Part shown: piece after piece, positions 21,183 through 34,352 of the stretch
Numbering within the stretch: position 1 is the first letter of the stretch
How the letters are laid out: each line of letters starts with the position of its first letter
From: Manihot esculenta
Lineage: Eukaryota > Streptophyta > Magnoliopsida > Malpighiales > Euphorbiaceae
Assembly: GCF_001659605.2 (NCBI RefSeq)
Contig: NC_035176.2
Coordinates: 32,730,716-32,794,715, forward strand
Direction: 5' to 3'
Length of the DNA stretch: 64,000 nt
The notes under the pieces: model-generated
Database searches by the model: none
What the model saw: the letters and a program-made list of their open reading frames with translations, nothing else
What the model was told of the DNA's origin: nothing
Made by a program: the position numbers and the translations under genes

Positions 21183-24100
21183 GACCTAATGCAAGACGAG
21201 GGCAAAAACCAATTTAATAATTATTAAATAATTTAAATTAATTATTTTAATTAAATAAGAAATAAATATAAAAGTTATTTAAATAAATTTGAATCGAATT
21301 ATTATAATTAAAATATTTTATAGAATAAGGGAAAAATAAAAGTCTTCCATGGACAAAGAGATGAAACATTTGTAGGATTCCAATTTGACTACTGTGTTTG
21401 AAAATGAAAGTACCTATGTAGTTGGAATCCAAAAGCAAAAAAAAAAAAAATTAGGTTAATTTTATTTTATTTAAAATTAATTTTATATTGATAAAAATAA
21501 TAAAAAAAAAATCAACTGTGAAATTTAAATGAATGAGAACTAGTGAAAACCTTATAATATAAATTTTGATCTCTATATATTTAATTATGAAAGAAAATTA
21601 GGGCATCTAAAAATAGTCCCAAATTCCAAAAACACAAAATTTTTAGAATGAAATACAAGTAAGAGATAGTTTGAAAGCATTTATTTAATTTATTGCATGT
21701 TGATGAGAGGGGACAACACAAGTTAGGCAATGGCCTTATCACACCTTTAAACACAGTGTAAAGATTAGACAAAGAGTAGTACAACTCATCAACTTTTATA
21801 ATTTCCCAACATCTTTTTCACAAAAATACTATTTTTTTTTTATTTTTAACTGATCATTGTAACTTGGAACACGTGAATGTCATGCTCCAATTCTAGAGAT
21901 GGAAACTCTGTTAGAAGAGATTAATAAAATATGTATAAAGTGGAGAAAATAAATTGACTTTCGGTGAAAAAAATATGAAAAAGTATATTATATATTTATT
22001 TTTTTTTAAAATCTCTCTAATAATAAAATTTTAATTCAGCTTCTGACTAAAAAAAAAGCATATTTCTCATAATTTTAAATAAATGCTTAATTTTGAGTAT
22101 GAATGACAAAAACAACCCAAAAGATATTGGGAGTAATTAGTAAATGCATAATGTCATACGGATTGATTACGTATTCAACTTTTAGAGCTTTTGATGGCTT
22201 TTTCGAAAGGATGAGAATGTGCTAAAATTTTGAAGAGTTTTTATCCCTATACAATGGTAGCCCACTCCTTGGCATTTTTCCCACTTCCATGTTCATCTAC
22301 CCTCAAATTAGGCTTTCCTCTCTCTCCATGGACCACTCAAGCACTTCAAAGCAAGCCAGTGTAGACACACCCTCTCCTCCCTGGACCACACACCCACTTG
22401 CCCCCCTCCCCTTTATCCCTTTCTGCCAATAGTTAACACTAGATCCGTTACCAGCTCATTCTAATTTAGACTAATAAATTATATCAGTCGATTTTAATTT
22501 TAATTTAATATTTTAATTTAAATCAACAATAATCTATTCATTTAAGTTATCTAATTTAAAATTTAAATATTTCAGTTTCATTCAATCGAATTATGAATAA
22601 ATTTAATTAATTTTTCTAATACTTATATATAAGTACCAGATAATTCCACATGGGTAAAGCATAAAATGAAGTCCTATGTAAGAAAAAAAATATATAAAAT
22701 CTCCTAAATTTGATATAATGGGAGGGACAAAATGACATTCAAAACAAAGTTGAAAGCTTTGAAACTAATGGCTAAGGCTCAAATAGTTAGAGGGTCTTTT
22801 TCATTGCTTGTATGAATCTATGGAGAAGCAGTGTGCAGCTTCAACTGTAAGAGAAGTGAAACAAAGAAAATACAAAAAATTGGTAAAGGATAGCAACTAC
22901 CCCACCAGTTAATGTAGGTGATATGATAGATGAGGAAAAAGGCATCAAAGGACATATAATTCAGGCATGGTTTTAATGATCTGTTGTGTTTTTTTTTCCT
23001 TTTTTTTTTTTTTTCAGTCTCTCATGTCATGTGATGTGATACCGTTTTGCTTGCTTGAAGAAAGTGAGAAGTTTCACAGACACGTACTTTGGATAAGAGA
23101 ACATTTCCTGTTCATTTGATGTTGATGGGATTTTCAAACACACACAATTGGAAAGAAAGAGAGGAAGAGATAAGGTATTTTAGATGCATTATGGGTGAAA
23201 ATTCATTGTCAACAGAGACATTGAAGGATGCTAAAAAATTGGTGTGGAAGGCTCAAGGCTGAGAAATTTTGGGACAATTTTGTCTGATAGGGAGAAGTTG
23301 AACATTGACAATAGTAAATCAAAGCCAGCATTTGCTCAATAGGGAAGGATAGAGTAAAGCTATAAGAGGATTGATGACTTGTGAGGAAATTTCTTTTCAT
23401 AAATTTGCATGAGGGTATCAATTGGTACAGTGAGGACATGTAAACATCTTGATGATAATTATTTGGTTGGGAATTTTTAACCAAATGTTGACTGCCACTG
23501 CCAGAATGGGACAGAAACCACATGGCTCAATTGGGACATAGCAGGATTGATTTATAGTGGAAACATGTGGACAATGGAGCAATAATCTGGGTTACTGGAG
23601 CTGATTAAGTCCAAATTAACCAAATAAAATTTAAGATTAATTTCAAAAAAAATCTTGACTCTCGAGACGAAGAGAATGATCTATATGTTAAATTTAGTTA
23701 TCATTTAAACTAATAATTCATTATGGAAGCAAATAGTAGCAACCGCCATTTCATCTAACATACATAATTTTTTCATTTTCCAATAAATTTACATTTTTAG
23801 TTAATTTGTTCAAGAATTTTTGTCTGCTCATTCTTTGGATAGAAGCAATGGAAGGATCTTGATGGTGAGTAGGGAGCTGGGGAGATTGGTAGTTGGAATA
23901 TGGTTAACAGTTGGGAAGGTGGAAACATGAAGAAGCAAACTCAGAATATGGAAATTAGTATATCAGGAAAATTAACAGACACATTGCACACATAGGCTGC
24001 ACTAATTATAAGGGGAAATTTCTACTTCTCTCTACCTTGAGCTTTGCTTTTTGCCTACCCTTTTCTCCTTTCTTTTTCTCCTAATTGAAGAAATTGTGCT

Positions 24101-25478
24101 CTTTACCAAGCATTGCTTATCAATTATCAATTATAACCATAGATTTAAGATTAAGAAAGAAGAAGACCAAGCACCCAATCAATCAAATCAGCCACTGTCA
24201 TTGACATTTGCTGAGGTCCTAAGTATATTCACATACAGAACCAACAGAAATTAAACTGTGGTTTCTGACAAATAAAAAAAGAAAAGTGCTAATTTAGAAG
24301 CAGTCGCCTCCTAACAACCAAATTCATCATGGAGGTTTACGCCTGCTCCTAACCTTATGTCTTCACATTTCAGTAGCATTTTGGCCTTCTAATATTAACC
24401 CAATCTAATGAGGAACCCACCAATAAAAAGCACTTCAGTTACTTGTGCAATTGCATATTCTCCTTCCCAAATTAATGGGTAAATTTGACATTCTGATGAA
24501 TCCCACTTGAAAAAAGAGTTGAAAAGAAAAATTGAATGCAATAATCTGATATGTTGTCGCTTACGGAAATCCATATTATTCTAATTCTAGTTAATTATGT
24601 CTCAAGACTTTTTAAGTCCCTAGTAAAGCTTGTTGCGTTCAGTCACTTTCAAGACAAACAACCCATTAATACTTGAGCACACACTGTGGAATCGCCATCA
24701 TTTACTTCTAGAATAGAAATGTGCAATGCTTACCAATCCATAAAAAAAAGTAAATTCTTTATTAAAAATGAGATTAAATTTATGGAATTATAAATAAGAA
24801 TGCATATATTTCAAGTGCTCCAATGGCTGAAGAGGGAGGACACAACACAATACAATAGCTGCAAACTACATTAGCAGGCATTGGTTCCATTGGATGTTTG
24901 AGCAAAACAGCTGGAGATTTCTTGCGGTCCAGTCTCTTTCCACCCAACCTTCAAATGGTGTACCATCCATCCAGAGTTCCAAGATCTAATGCAAAAGGAT
25001 CGTAAATTTGAAGCAGAAATGGCCTAAAATGATGATGTAACATTTTAATTTTGACGCAACCATAGAATTACAAGATAAATTCTTCTCCCAAATGCTGTTT
25101 TTCTGAATAATAAATTGATCACGCAACCATACCCACATGTACTCGCCCATGTCAATGATCATACAAAATTACAATAATATCAATAAAATCTCCCTCCAGT
25201 TTTCTACTCCTTCGAGGTCTGGAATCAATTGATTCCCCCACTGGAAAAGCTGAAATGGTATGTGGCAGAAAACAAATTTACAAGCGCATCAAAATCCTAA
25301 ATATACATAAATTAAATCCATCTGCAGATCAACCAGAAGGGAATCGCTTCTGGAATGCATTCAATGTGGATCAATAACGATGCTGAAAGGCTATGAAAAC
25401 ATCTGCCAATTTCGTGGAGCACTCTTCGGAACTGATATAATCTACAGTAAGAGGATTTGACCATTCTGGGTACAACAG
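21183..25478. other. Intergenic between the TRIM composite and TRS120
   Basis: Mostly AT-rich with homopolymer tracts. A C-rich island at about 22240-22440 and a G/A-rich stretch at 22800-23500 show no coding pattern. The last 250-300 bp before 25479 should be the TRS120 3' UTR. No RNA gene was recognised. Confidence 0.35.
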
Positions 25479-28400
25479 TCAACCAGTTCCAATAACACGT
25501 ACATGGAATGGGGGACCTCGACAGAATATCGGCTCATCAACTGAATCAGTTTTTGCACGGGTTCTGAGGATATCATTCACCTCTTCAATCACAGCAGCAG
25601 CTACTAGAGTGTACTCCCCAGGGATGAGAAAATGCAACGAGAAAGAATGCTTAGATTCTTTAAGTGGGGGAACCTCCATGGCAATCCCATTCAGAACACC
25701 TACAATAAATTAGAGCAAGCCAGCATTGCACATCAAAAATTTCAATCGTATAAATATTCAAAAGCAAGTCATTTTCCAGCCTTGTGACTTGTATCTGGAG
25801 AAAGGAATCAAAATGAAATCTTACCAGCCCATAGGAGAGTGGCCTTCGTACCCTCGATGCAATTCTCTCCAGCCACATCCCTGCACGTAACGCTAAGACT
25901 CATCCTAATGATTTCCCTAGTGTTGTTGCGAACTATGACCTCCATCGGTGTCATGTCATGAACATTTACAGAATCTTCAGACCTGGAGTCATGGTGCATG
26001 GCAGATTCTTCTGGGACATTATTTCTAATAAGCCTGAAGCCAAATGTCAATGGGTCCGGCAACAATACATCCAAAACAGATGTCTGAAGCGCTGCATGTA
26101 TGGCATCCTTCACATTCAGTTCTCCAAAGCTGTTCTGTCCTGAATACCACCTCAACTTTATCCTGGAAATGAGATTCTTAATTGAAGCATTTAATTCATC
26201 CTTAGCATTCTTTTCTGAGAAGCTTGAACTTCTGCAAGCACCATCAGGCTGAAGATCCTTAATGGAAAAGGAACCTTCAAGAATGGGTAACTTGAAATGC
26301 TCCAGTGGTATTAATACCCTTGCAGAGTAATCCCTATCAATTCTTGTTTTTGGATAACTGGATTCAGCAGCATCTTCAATAGCAGAAAGGTTATCCAACT
26401 TATCCTCACAGTTGGCAAGCTGAACAGAAACGCAAATTTCAAACACAACATCAGTTGGATTAGCCAATTCTAATTCAAGAAAACGTAGCCCCCAACTTCC
26501 TCTGAATGGATCAATTTTTACCAATCCATCCATCTTGCTTTTTGAACCAATAGCTTCTTTACTACCATTATTCCCAACACAAACTGGTTTTGGAAGATTT
26601 AGGCCAACATGTGCAGGAATTTCCATTGAAAGTAAGCAAGCTTTTACAAAAGACAAACCTTGCAGAACACAAATGTGCAAGGGAACTACCAGGCGTCTAC
26701 CAGGAGGAAAAACAGATTCTTTTTTTGGAGGATCTCCAGAGTCGATCGATGGCCCTGACAACCAAACAGAATAGGGTCACAAATGATTTAATAGCTGACT
26801 ATAGTAACATTCAGAGAAGTCAATCCTCCGATGAACAAGATGATACAAAGAGGCTCAAAATTAAGAATAAACAACTATAAGCTGATTTGTGCTCCATGGA
26901 ATACATCCACAAACAAGAAACTGATTTAGAAGTCAAATTCCAGGTCTCAGACAACCAACACTCAATTGACTTTTCAACTATTTATTTGTTTTAATAATCT
27001 GGCAAACAGCAGGCAAAGGATTCTGAAACCTGACAGTGACACCGAGTTGTGAATAGTCCAGTTAAAAGAGATCAACTGAGATTATAATCTTTAGTGCAAC
27101 TACTCTTACAAGAAGTAACATGGCATTTATTTGATCTTAAAAAAGAAGATAATATGGCTGACATTTCACAATTGCAGACAAACAAAGACTTATTATAAAA
27201 TCTACTAGGGCATGTTCTTCTGCATAAACATAACCAAATAATAAGTGAGAGCCTTATTGTAATCTAAGTTGGAAGAAATACCAGCATAATGAATCAACAA
27301 TGTGGGGCTGCTACCGTCCTTCCTCCTGATACTTCCAGAGGCAAGTTTACTCCCAGTAATATCAGGGTCTATCGGTCCAAGCTGCCAGGCTTTCAATGTC
27401 ACAGGTAGGATCACTTCTGTACCAGGCTTCAAAGGAAGTGCAGATTTTAAGGTTTCATATGCTATTGAAACAACAGAATCCTGGTTTTTACCAGAGAGTG
27501 AGATATGTGCTTCTTCAACTGGAGCCATGCCAGCATTAGCCAGACTAATCCAGACATCACGTATTTCACCTTCATATAAAACTATTGAACCATCACCACC
27601 TATAACATGAGAAACTAATAATGGCAGTGGAGGTACAACAGAAATATTTGGAACCAACACATTTCTCAACTTTGGAGATCCACAACATCTGAAAGGGTCA
27701 GAAAGCACAAGTCCTTGTGCTGCACCAAGAAGCAGATTATCAACATCCCTGAAAAGGTGTTCAGTTATAACACCAAAACAGTGAACAATACATCCTGGAA
27801 TTGTCACCGACCCCACAGACGTGGGGATTCCAGATAAGATGATCACCTTTGATGAATTAGGTGGAAGATCTACAGCAACAGGAAAAGCATCAAAATTTCC
27901 TGAATGAACAGATAGGCATACACTATCAACCCTTAAATCAAAGCCACAGGGGTTTGCCAACTCCACCAAGACATGGACTGGTTCTCCAACAATCCATGTC
28001 AGCTCCAGCTTGCTGCTGTCATTTGGCTCCCCTTTGCTGAATGGGGTGTAAATAAAAGGCCCTGAAGGTGCAGATGCGGCCCACCAGTCTTCTCTTCCTG
28101 GATTGCGTTTTATAATGTCCATTTGACAGGGATGGAATGGAAAGGAATATAACCTGAAAGAAAGACAACATCAATGAAAAAAGATTACCAACTTGGAAAC
28201 CCAAGTGAAATGCTTAATGACTCCAAAGTCTGCTCATTGTTGATAGATCTGTAAATGCCGGACAAACTGCTAAGAAAATTTATGTCCTGAACAACCCCCC
28301 CCCCAAAAAAAAAAAAATAATAATAATAATAATAAAAGAACCGTTTATACAAGGACCTAAATTATATTTAACAAGATGAAGGTAGTTAGACAAGATGCAT

Positions 28401-31400
28401 GCACAGGAGAAAATACCTTACAAAAGGCAAGGCGGGGTCAGCACAGCGAGCTCCGGAAGGCAACCTCTGAGCTGAATTATTAAGTGCACTAGCAAGGCCA
28501 TACTGTCCAGCTGGCGTGATTAGAGGGTAATATGATCTTAGTAACCGTGCAGCAGCACTCCATGCAGCAAGGGGATCTCCTGCACGAATGGCAGACAGAA
28601 GTATCTCCCTCAGTACAACCATCTGCAGAGTGCTCCACTGAGATTCGAATAAAGAGACTACTGATGGGTGATGCATTTTCCAATTATCAGCACAGCTTGA
28701 TCCAATCTCCTCCTGCAAAGAAAAGAAAATTACAAAAAAGTCTAGAACAATAAATATAAGAACAACTGAAGCTCAAGAAAAAAAAAATCTCCAGAGATCA
28801 TTTGAGGGCATTGTGTATGATTCCAGAACATGCAGTTAAAGCAACGGTAAGTTATGGAAACTGATTTTCCAACTACCAAACAGATACAATAGTTCTTTCA
28901 ATCATTATTATTTTTCCCCACATTAGTTGCACTTACACTTGAACGAGGATGATTGAAGGACGCTCTACTCTGAACATGATAGGCTTTTGTAGTCATTGCC
29001 AAAACTTGCATAGCACTGATAGCTGCCAAGCTATTTTCTTGTTGTATATACAACTGTGCCACTTGCCTTGAGAAAAAGGCAGCTTTCCTCTGATAACCGA
29101 GAGACCCAAATAAGCGAGCTATGTCAACATACAATATGAGTCTATCGCTGGCATCAATCAAGGATTTCGCACCATTCGCAGCACAGGTTAGCAACTCCAC
29201 CACATCCTTAGTGATTCCTCTTCTAGAAAAAAAAATACAACAAACAACAAAATATTGTTTCCACGACATTGTTCTATAAGAAACTAGGGGTCCTTCCATT
29301 CCATTGCAAACTTCAAGCTTTTCCAACAAAAGGCACTAGAGAAATTCCATATGGTCTATAATTGGAACGCATAGAAGAACACAACCCGACCAGTTGATCT
29401 CAAAATCCAAAACAAGATATTAGCATAGACTCAAAGGTCCTATTTTAATTGAAGCTATCTAAAGAAATATTCACAGACTCAAGCTACTCCAGTTATTTCA
29501 GCTTTCACAAGTGTCCATGATGAAGCTATCCTACTATGCTAAAAAATGAAGCTATCCTACCATGACTCAATACTAACAGCATCAAACTCAAAAACAATCA
29601 TACAACAATCCAACTTCCAATCAATCAGAAAATCTTGTAGAACAACAACTACGCCTCAACCTCAAACAAGTTGGGTGTGGCTATATGGATCTCTTTTTTA
29701 TTGCAATATTAAAAAAAGTTGCAAGTCTTCTTATACTACTTTCGTCCACATCATTTTCCTGCTCATGCATTCTACCACTAACTTATTTACATTTCCATAC
29801 AAGATTAGTTGGTTCTCTACGTTGGAATCAGAAAATCTTTTAAATTAAAGAAATAAGAAAAACGAGAGGAGTAACCAGGGAAGGCAAAAGCAGAACAATT
29901 AATCTCAGATGGGAGAAAATCCAATAAAAAGTTCAATGAGTGTAAAAGGACGAGAGAAAGGCATGACAAGAGAAAGGCATGCAAAAGGAGGATATGATCA
30001 GGTCAATATGCAAACATAAGGAAAACATAATCTCACCCCAGCTTTAAAATTGGAAGTAACTACTTCAATTGTGGAAATAAACAATACCCACATACATAAA
30101 GAGACACATTTACCTACAAAGGAATCTTGCCAATTTCAGAGTAGCTTCAAGTCCAAAGCTTAAAGGTGAAACTCTGCAAGAAAAATATCATAAAACATTG
30201 CAGTCAACATAACCAAATATAAAAAAGACCTAAAAACTATGAGTCCCATGGGCATTATATACTAGAACTAAAACATACATAAAATTGATAGGCATAGTTA
30301 ATATTCAGTAATTTGATTAGAAGAATGGATTAAAAATTTAACAAAGAAGAGGTCTACGTTCGTCTAACATGATAATAGGGGAAAGATAATAGATTCAAAC
30401 TTGCAATTTCCAAACAAAACCCACCTTGCCTATGATCATTGTTATCCATTAAACCACCTCAGAAAATAAGTATTGCAGCATTAACCAAAATGAGAGAACA
30501 ATAACCACCTTTGCGCATTGTCTGGTGTAAACGACTTTTTGTAATGTGATATCACACTACTGTAGCGACACCTGACCTCATCCTCAAAAACTGCATCCTT
30601 TTGGCCCATTTGATCTATCTGATAGAAGGTAAAATGAAAAGGTAAGTAATTGCACAAGTCCATGTGTATGAACAGATAGTATATTCAATCACTCTGCAAG
30701 CAGCCAGATTTCAGCACTTTGTGTAATTATCATAATTACATTATTCACAAAAGTAGATACTAAATACAGTTGATGAGTTATTTATCAAGATAACTATGGA
30801 ACCATATTCTGAGCATCTAACATCACACTGAAACAGGGTTCACAGCATCACATTTTACAACTACCATATTCGTCTTTATTACCCTACATGTAGTCAAGAC
30901 AAATGACTATATTAATTGAATTAATTGGTTCCTTGACAAATTCATAAAACCTCAAGAAAAGAACACATCCTAAACGATACAATATCCACATATGATACAT
31001 TTGCTATTAGCTGAAAAATTGAGCATACCAGCAATGCACAAACGCTACCCTCCAAAGCCCCAGCATACCAGAAGAAATCCGCAGTCAATCTAGCTAATTC
31101 TAAGGCAGTGGAATAGTGGGCATTCGCATCAACAGGTGACCCCGCCATCAAACAGTAATCCCCCATTGTCTTCTGCGCACGAGCCAGTCTTCTCTTTTTG
31201 GCTTTGATCACCTGCAGTTTTACCAAAATAAACTTACTAAAGCTTTTCCACGCAATGCATGGCCTGTGGAAAAAGTGTAGATTCAAATTCAAATCTTTAG
31301 GACACCTAGACATATACCTCCTCTGAGCATAGACTGGCTTGAGAATCTAAAGGCGTCTTGAGAATAGTTCCAGCAGATTCAGCCTGTAGAACCCACTTCT

Positions 31401-32023
31401 CGAAGTCCATTAACAATGAAGCGGCAATTTCTTGCATCATAGTTTGCAAGTGGATATCCAGCGTTTGGCGGTCTGCCGGAGGAAACAATTTTAGTTTCTC
31501 TCCCTTTTTTGCACCATCCTCCAGCTTCAATAGAAATAAAAGCGGGAAATTATAGAAAACAAATATTAGGTAATAAAGCTTATAATTAAACCATGAGAAA
31601 CATTCAAAAGCCAACCTGAGAATCGCAGGGGCAAAAGAAACACCGCGTCACAAGCGCAGAGGCATAACTTTTACACGCAGCGGTAAATTGATCGACGACA
31701 GAGTCAAGATCAGGCGAGGAGGGGCAGTGGCAGACGCCGATAATGGCGAGGATCTTGCGATTTGACTGGAAATCCTCCCATGGACTGGGAGGGGAGCCTC
31801 CGAGTATGAACTTGAATCGAAGAGAGCCGTTGTCCCATGGCTGATTGGCAAAGGGGGATTTCTGGTGCTCAGTGTAGAAGGAACTGATGGAGGAGAGAGA
31901 AATCGTGTGGTAACGCAGGAACATGGAGTAATAGTCGCGCAGGATGTTGGGCGGGACAGGACCGATAGGGAGGACTGCGACGCGGATCATGCAGGATGTC
32001 TCGATGCTTACGTCTGGCTCCAT
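25479..32023 (-). CDS. TRS120: TRAPPII complex subunit TRS120 (TRAPPC9 homologue)
   Basis: Ten exons: 32023-31616, 31524-31318, 31211-31029, 30618-30509, 30173-30114, 29222-28937, 28712-28417, 28153-27282, 26754-25825 and 25699-25479. Phases close exactly to 1190 aa, nearly the length of Arabidopsis TRS120. The N terminus (MEPDVSIETSCMIRVAVLPI, FLRYHTISLSSISSFYTEH) and the long helical-repeat then beta-rich C-terminal half ('LTWIVGEPVHVLVELANPCG', 'GEIRDVWISLANAG', 'PFHVRVIGTG' end) match the TRAPPC9/Trs120 family. TRS120 is a specific subunit of the TRAPPII tethering/Rab-GEF complex at the trans-Golgi and cell plate, needed for cytokinesis and post-Golgi traffic. The intron at 28154-28416 holds a C10/A13/TAA microsatellite. 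No damage to the frame was seen. Confidence 0.96.
28295..28336. repeat. Compound microsatellite C10-A13-(TAA)n in a TRS120 intron
   Basis: Ten C at 28295-28304, then about 13 A, then TAATAATAATAATAATAA. It lies within the intron between exons 7 and 8. Confidence 0.85.
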
Positions 32024-34352
32024 TTCGGTAGCAGACGGTGACGGTGAGAAAGTGGAGAAGCAGGTTCAGTGAAACCGCGAAAGAGCGCTAGATAAAGGAA
32101 GGAAAGAGGGGATAGTAAAGCGATGTCGTTTTAAGACTGGTCTTCGGTCCGTCATCGCGATTGTGCAAGGGAGAGAAGGCAACGGATACTCTCTGGTCGG
32201 ATTTGCGATATAGTGAAGGGGATAGCTTTTTTATTTTATTCCTTTTATTTTCACAAGATATAAATGCTTCATTGATTAATAGGGCTAAGGCTGAACAAAT
32301 TAAATCAGAGGCTCAAGATCTTCTAAGAAAATGTTTCTCAGGCCCAGCTGTAAAAGCTCGAAGCAGAGAGAGCCGCAAGAAAACTTAAATTCGTAAGAAG
32401 CACAAGGCCCACAACTGAAGAAACCCTAGAGCTGCGCTTTGAATGAGGGACCGTGAAAAAGTTATGCCGCCGGGTTCCACCTTGCCAGAGCAAAGTGCAC
32501 AATCACTGATGCCTATTGCAGGCCCACCAACGAGAAAACCACAAAAAACACGAAGAAGTTGAAACAGAAATTACTTTATTGTTCGATTGAAGGACTCTCC
32601 AGAAGCCCATAACAGAAAAAAAAAAAAAAAAAAAAAAAAAACCATTGCCAAGGGAAGGGACGAAGTAAAGCTCCTTGGCTTCTTTTTTTTGGGGTTAAGA
32701 TTTCAAAATCAACCAGAAATTCCAGCTTTCCGGTGCATACAGGAGATTGACATTCTTTCTTTAGAATTCAAAAATATTTTTGTTAACATATGAAAATTAT
32801 TTTTTTAGAGTTCTAAATTTATGAATAATTTTATACTGGCCTTGATCTCAAAATACATGTTTTTGTATTTCTATCTCATCATGAAACATGTGTTCTTCAA
32901 CTCTTACTAATACGAGAATTATGAAAAAAAAAAATTAATACGAGAATATTCCAAATATTTTGAGAGTACTCACGTACAAAAGGGCGGACCTCCATCTTTT
33001 CATAGCATGTCCACGTGGTATCTTTTCAATTATTATTATTATTATTATTAATAAAATTTTAGGCTCTAATCTTTAAAAAAAAAATAATTTAGCTTTTTTA
33101 ACATTATATTATAGTTTGGAGATGAGTTGGGCCCTCAACTAATAGTATGATTAATGAAAGATAATTTTGGATAGTTTCCCTTGCAAACTCAATCAGCCTT
33201 GACATCTGAAGCTTTCTCCTCGAATATCATCCTCTTTTTCCTTTCCTCCTCCAATTCCCGGTCGACACTGGCCTTTCTCTCAAATCCCCTCCAAGCCCAC
33301 ATCAGTTCCCTCTCTCTAAACTTTTCCCCCACAAGTTTTGCAGAATTTGCTGCACTTTGGAGGCTTGGACGATATGTGAAGCCTGATACCAATTCGGCTT
33401 CTGAAATCATGTAGATTATAATTCTATACCCCTTCATACATATCTATGTTTGATTGACTACTCTTTTTTTTCCCAGGTCCATACGGAAAGCAGTGAAACG
33501 AAACAAGAAATGCGGAAAACTATAAGATGAACCCATATTGGAAAAGTTCATCTCTCACCTTTGGCACGAGAAATGATCTTTGCCATACTGATATCCGAGT
33601 AATTCAAATACTAGATTTGGCAGCTTTGTCATCCAAGGTAGCTTTTCCTCATGCTGTGTCCTTTCTTCTATCTTTCGTTCTAACATACCCCGGGATCTGA
33701 TAATTATTTTTGTTTGCGAGATGATACTTTTCAAAGCAAAACAAAGTCTGCAAGCCAATTTACACGATTGGGCTGCATATGACCTGAAATTTCCTGCAGA
33801 GAAGTCTGTTCTTCCAATGGCAATGGCAGTACATGAACATTAGTCACTTCTATTCACCATAATTTTTCCCCAATAAAAGAATGTGGAAATGGAAACTAGA
33901 ACCTAAAACAAAATTGTAAAATTAGTAGCAAAAAGCCATTTAACAATGGAGTCCAGCAGCCATTCACCTACACAAGAAAAGAAAATGAAAAATTATTTCT
34001 ACATAATTCCAAAATAGAACCAATAAGGGTTTACCCCCATAAAATTCCAGAGGAATGTAGACGTCTCCAAGAAATCAAGAATATCTCTACATCTACGACT
34101 AGCCATGGTCTCCACAATATCCTTAAAAGCTTCTTCGTGACTGATTTAACATCTTTTGGCTTGGGCAAACTGTTTATAGATCAAGGCCAAGCTATCACTT
34201 CTGAGGCTTTGACCAAGTTTGCTGTTCTGGGATGCCAATCTTGAATGTGCATACAGCAAATAGCTCCTTGTCCAAGCACAAAGTAACTACCACATCGCTG
34301 ATCTGATATTTCACATCCTCAGTAGGTGCGGAGGACTGCTTACACATTTTTG
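32024..34352. other. TRS120 promoter and 3' region of the bZIP-like gene
   Basis: 32024-32200 should be TRS120 5' UTR and promoter. 32617-32641 is a poly-A tract, 33031-33050 a (TTA)n tract. A less AT-rich block at 33180-33420 has open frames on both strands (82 and 77 codons) with no recognisable domain, and I do not call it a gene. 33540-34352 includes the 3' UTR of the next gene. Confidence 0.35.

Larger units (their letters stand above)
20222..21187. mobile_element. Palindromic double TRIM retrotransposon with 5-bp target-site duplication
   Basis: The composite spans 20227-21182 and is flanked by direct repeats GACCT at 20222-20226 and 21183-21187. In order: full LTR in reverse (20227-20487, 261 bp), reverse internal domain (20488-20545, 58 bp), 70 bp of reverse LTR (20546-20615), forward LTR lacking its first 14 bp (20617-20863), forward internal domain (20864-20921) and full forward LTR (20922-21182). 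The LTR starts TGTAAGG and ends GATGTTACA, so it has TG...CA ends. The internal domain opens with TGGTATCAGAGCC, the initiator-Met-tRNA-type primer binding site. There is no coding capacity, which makes it a TRIM. Left arm 20227-20615 pairs with 20794-21182 with one mismatch noticed. Confidence 0.9.

Noticed and set aside
26590..26880. 96-codon plus-strand frame over TRS120 exon 9
   Set aside because: Antisense shadow of the long TRS120 exon.
33181..33437. Opposed open frames of 77 (+) and 82 (-) codons downstream of the bZIP-like gene
   Set aside because: The minus frame (GEKFRERELMWAWRGFERKA...) looks protein-like, but no domain or splice partner was found; I could not support a gene.
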